A stretch of DNA of 64,000 bases from Ficedula albicollis (lineage: Eukaryota; Chordata; Aves; Passeriformes; Muscicapidae): positions 6,401,231-6,465,230 of the forward strand of contig NC_021676.1 of NCBI RefSeq assembly GCF_000247815.1, given 5' to 3'. Of this stretch, positions 60,568 through 64,000 are shown piece by piece. The notes beneath the pieces are model-generated. The model was not told the origin of the DNA and searched no databases. It worked only from the letters and a program-made list of their open reading frames with translations. The position numbers and the translations under genes were made by a program. Within the stretch, counting starts at the first letter, position 1; each line of letters opens with the position of its first letter.

Positions 60568-62179
60568 TAATTATGCTGTGCAATTACACTGTCCTGTTCT
60601 TGAATTGGTTGTGAGGGACAGAGAAGATCGGGTTCCACAGTGGGAAATGTCCAGCGTGGGTTTTGGTCCCTGTGACCCCTCCGAGGCTCATCTTCCCCTT
60701 TTTTCCTGGGATAACACGATGAGCTGGACTGGGAAGGTGGCCTGTGCAGGGAGCCCTCCACCCCGGTGTGAGGTTTTTTTTGGAAGGGTGGGGACCCCTT
60801 GCTGTGTGCAGTGTGTACAATAAGCAGCCAGTGTACATGTTAAGAAGGCAGTGGATGTGTTCCTGCTGGGAGCCTGTCTGTGGCTGGATCTGTGTGCCAT
60901 ACAGGCTTAGCAACTGGGCAGTGTTTATAGTCTTGGCAGGTTGTGGGGCTCAGCAGCTCTTCTAGCCCTTCTAGGCTGGGTCCTGGCTGAGGCCATCGTA
61001 CCCTCAGCTTATAATCACCTGCAAACCTCTCAGGACACCTCTGGGGTCAATCCCCACCTGTCCAAGGCCAAACCATTCTCCCCAGCCCTGCCTGGGGCTG
61101 GGGCTCAGGGCAGGGATTGCATTCACCCTGCTGCCTGTGTGCCTCAGGCTCACACCAGCTCAGACATCTGATATTAATGCAGCATTCAAAGGCTTTGGCT
61201 GTTTCCTGTTGCTTCTACTCTGGATGTTGTTTATTAAAGCCCTGGTTTGTACTGATGTCTGGCTATGCCCAGTTCTCACAGAGCCATGACTTCGGGCATC
61301 TGCCCAGCTCTGCTGGTCTATGACTCATTGCTCAGCGTCAGGTTCTATTACTGCTTGATTCTCACCCTCCCTGTGAGCAGCTCTGTGGTTTTCTCCTCTG
61401 AATCCCACCAGTGAGTGGCTTTTTGTTTTGTTTATCTGCATGGGTCTGCATAATCACTTGCCACCCCACTGCATATGAAAGCACAATGGAAAGTCCAACA
61501 CCACCAACACCACAAATAACTGCTGCAGCAGGATATCTTTAACCACTCAAAGGAGATTTTTTTTTTGAGTACCTAGTCCTATTTATTTTCAAAAATAAAT
61601 CCTGCTGTTTATTTCTGTAGTCCAGCTTTCCCCTATCCTACAACTACATCCTTCATTTCGTGGAGCCACAGACATGATGTGGTTTATCGGGAGGGATAGG
61701 CAGAAGCAAATTGTACTTCCATGCTGCTGGGCCTCCCCTGAGCTCCCTCCTCTCCTGCAGCAAGAGGGAATGCTTCCAGAACAGCCTTCAGGGGAGTAGC
61801 TGCAAATGAGGTATTGGAGCTGGCATTCAGATTACTTTGGATGTGAGAAAGCTTGTCTTGGACCTGTTGAAATGCGTTTTTTCTGCCAGCCTTGGGAAAA
61901 AATAAACTATAGAGAATATGCTCTTAGTGATTTCTCAGCACAGCTTAAATTTTATCTTGTGCTTCCCTCTTTGTCCCTCATTAGCACCACTCCTCAGCCT
62001 GTCCAAAATCCTGACTCTGGTGCTGTTTTTCTGCTTCTCCCAGCCACAGGAATTGGGAGCTCTCTTTGTGTGCTGCTGTGGCTTCCTGTGTCTCAAGGAG
62101 AAACCCTCACCCCAAGCAGACTGTTTATTAGCAACCTCAAAATGAACTTCATTCTAAAACCTTTTCATTCTTCTTTCAG

Positions 62180-62264
62180 ATCCAAAATGCCCTGGGGACG
62201 TGGATCTCCAGAGTGGGGACTGGGACATCAAGACCATTACCAGCTCACTGAAGTTCTATCTCAG
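62180..62264 (+). CDS. OPHN1: OPHN1 coding exon 15 (RhoGAP)
   Basis: 85 nt, (D)[20 protein letters not shown] and SSLKFYL plus two bases. Acceptor TTTCAG. Donor TCAG|GTAGCA is weak for this gene. Confidence 0.97.
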
Positions 62265-62593
62265 GTAGCACTGTGGGTCACACCTGCCCCAAGGAGGCAA
62301 AGGGGACTGGGGCTGATCCAGAGGAAAGGAGAAATGAGCTGCCAGATATTGACATCTGGCTGTTGGAAAGGGCAAAGTGACAAAGGCTTTGGGAGGAGGA
62401 ATGATAAATTTGGGTGTTGCAGAACCCCTCAATCCCATGGGGTGGGCTGTTTCACTGATACTGACTGCAGAGGGAAATGCCACTGGGACTTGGTGGCACT
62501 GAGGAATGAGCCAGTTTGCCAAACTCATCCAAAGTGGATCATGAGTAGGTCACAATGCCCTGCACAGCTCAGTTTTCTTTCTGGTTATTGCAG

Positions 62594-62652
62594 GAACCTG
62601 TCTGAACCTGTCATGACGTACAAGCTCCACAAAGAGCTGGTCCTGGCTGCCA
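62594..62652 (+). CDS. OPHN1: OPHN1 coding exon 16 (RhoGAP)
   Basis: 59 nt, finishing the split arginine then NLSEPVMTYKLHKELVLAA, one base over. LSEPVMTY corresponds to the conserved LPEPL(I/M)(T/P) motif of RhoGAP domains. Donor GCCA|GTAAGT. The next exon lies beyond 64000. Confidence 0.97.
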
Positions 62653-64000
62653 GTAAGTCCCACAGCTTCCCCACTGATGTTCCCTGGCCCTGCTCTCCCC
62701 AGCCAGGGTCATCAAAATCACTTGGCAGAGCTCTGCCAGCCCAGCTCCGTGGTGTCCAGCTGCTTCACCTGCAGAAAGAGTCGTGGGTCTCCCCTCCAAG
62801 TGCTTATCCCTCCCTCAGACAGGGTCTTGTGCTCTCAGGGGGTCTGGAGAGCCAGAGGATGTCACTCACTTGAAAGCAGCACAAGAATTGTTTCCCCCTA
62901 GTATTGATGTATTTATGTATTTATTATGTATTGATGTATTGATGTATTTATGACCTGTGAGGGAATGGGATGTGCTGTTGCCACCCAGATAAGTAGGTGT
63001 TCCCTTTAGGTTGTGACATTTGTCCTGGGATGTTGAAAACAGAGTGTCTGCCAGTACATGGAAGAAATTTCTCTGCTGTGGCTGTTAGGATTGAGTCACA
63101 GTTGGGAATAACAGAGGTTACTCAGCCAAGAAGCACAAGTGTAGTGCCAGGGCTTCACCTGTGCTGAGCCAGCCCATCCTTGGCTGTCACCTCTTGTGGC
63201 CATTGCAGATAAGCTGTGCCAGCTGTGCCCTTTGAGGGAGACAGGGATGCAGGGAGCTGCTCATCACCCTCAGCATGGGTGTGCTGGCATTTGGAAATGT
63301 GTGGCATTAGAGCATCCCTCATCCTGCTGTGCCTCCAGAAGTCACCAGGAGACTGGGAGGGTGCCCAGTTCTTCTTCACGTGTCCCTCCGGAGAATGAAT
63401 AACACCAGTTCTTTCTTGGAAAGGGAAGTATTTCACCACTTGCTGAAGGTGGTTAAGACCAGGATTTATTAGTTTCAGAGCTGGTTAAGCCCATGATGGC
63501 TGGGTGTGGGCAGGACATTTATCTTTTCCCTGCCCTCCCTCAGAAACTTGCACCATTGAGCTTCCCAGACCCCACAGCATTCTTTTCACACTGAGTATTT
63601 TATTGTTTCCTGATTATTTATTCTTCTAAGGGTGACCTCTTTGGTTCAGGGGCTCAGGATTTTGCCCTGCAGGATATTTTAGGTGTTGTCCAGTGTCAGA
63701 GCTCTCTGGGCTGATAGGACTCCCAGAGGGAGGCTGTGTGCTCCCAGGTGTGTGGAACAAGGGTGCAGAGGGGAGGACCTGCCCATGCCCACCCTCTTTT
63801 GGAGTGTGTCCCTGGGCTCCATTTCAAGCTCCATTTCTTCCTCTTTCCACTTCATATTGTTTCTCTCAGTGTTCACCCTGCTGCTGTGAAATCTCACTTC
63901 CCTCTGCTCCCTTTCCCTCCCATGCTGCACAGGGAGCAGTTCCACAGGTTTCCTTTGGCTTTTTATTTCCCAGGTGTATTTAGTTTGAAAGTATTTGGTA
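62653..64000 (+). other. OPHN1: OPHN1 intron 16, to the window edge
   Basis: No exon matching the next OPHN1 segment (KSDNLDYRLGAIHSLVYKL in human) was found up to 64000, so the intron is at least 1.35 kb. Confidence 0.85.

Noticed and set aside
61806..62873. 355-codon plus-strand open frame
   Set aside because: It runs across intron 14, exon 15, intron 15 and exon 16 of OPHN1 in a different reading context; a chance frame.

Overview
The window is vertebrate nuclear DNA, most likely from a bird. Two degraded CR1 LINE fragments are recognisable, the gene order STARD8 - YIPF6 - OPHN1 matches the human Xq12 block (known to lie on chromosome 4A in birds), and the introns are very short for these genes. 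No bacterial, viral, CRISPR or tRNA/rRNA features were seen.

Layout: (1) 1-2636, minus strand: the 5' end of STARD8 (DLC3), a START-domain RhoGAP, as a 15-codon first coding exon plus a likely 34-nt second exon; the gene runs off the left edge. (2) 2637-16915: non-coding or UTR sequence with CpG-rich patches, microsatellites and several near-perfect tandem duplications. The largest (2 x 1175 bp) carries two copies of a 165-codon minus-strand open exon that ends in a perfect splice donor, a candidate alternative first exon of STARD8. (3) 16916-19883, minus strand: six coding exons of YIPF6, a five-span Golgi membrane protein, complete except for its first exon. (4) 19884-21364: the head-to-head YIPF6/OPHN1 promoter region, broken by a 604-base C run. 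(5) 21365-64000, plus strand: OPHN1 (oligophrenin-1), sixteen coding exons covering the BAR domain, the PH domain and the first half of the RhoGAP domain. The gene continues past the right edge.

Two Rho GTPase-activating proteins (STARD8 and OPHN1) flank a Golgi trafficking protein. YIPF6 and OPHN1 are divergently transcribed and probably share a CpG-rich promoter. Exon boundaries and phases were checked by hand: each junction between visible OPHN1 exons 2-16 and each between visible YIPF6 exons keeps frame.

The striking feature of the window is its repeat landscape. It has four pure C runs of 59, 85, 604 and 2158 bases, all C on the plus strand, and more than ten local direct duplications of 44 to 1175 bp with very few differences. 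A 79-bp minisatellite (about 12 copies) begins inside the coding part of OPHN1 exon 1, and the last 22 coding nucleotides and the splice donor of that exon are absent. The long C runs are best read as unresolved GC-rich or repeat sequence, not as natural homopolymers; both damaged first exons (YIPF6, OPHN1) lie beside them or beside the minisatellite. I found no convincing new biological system. The most useful biological leads are the duplicated STARD8-type exon, the duplicated YIPF6 splice acceptor and the OPHN1 exon 1 minisatellite.
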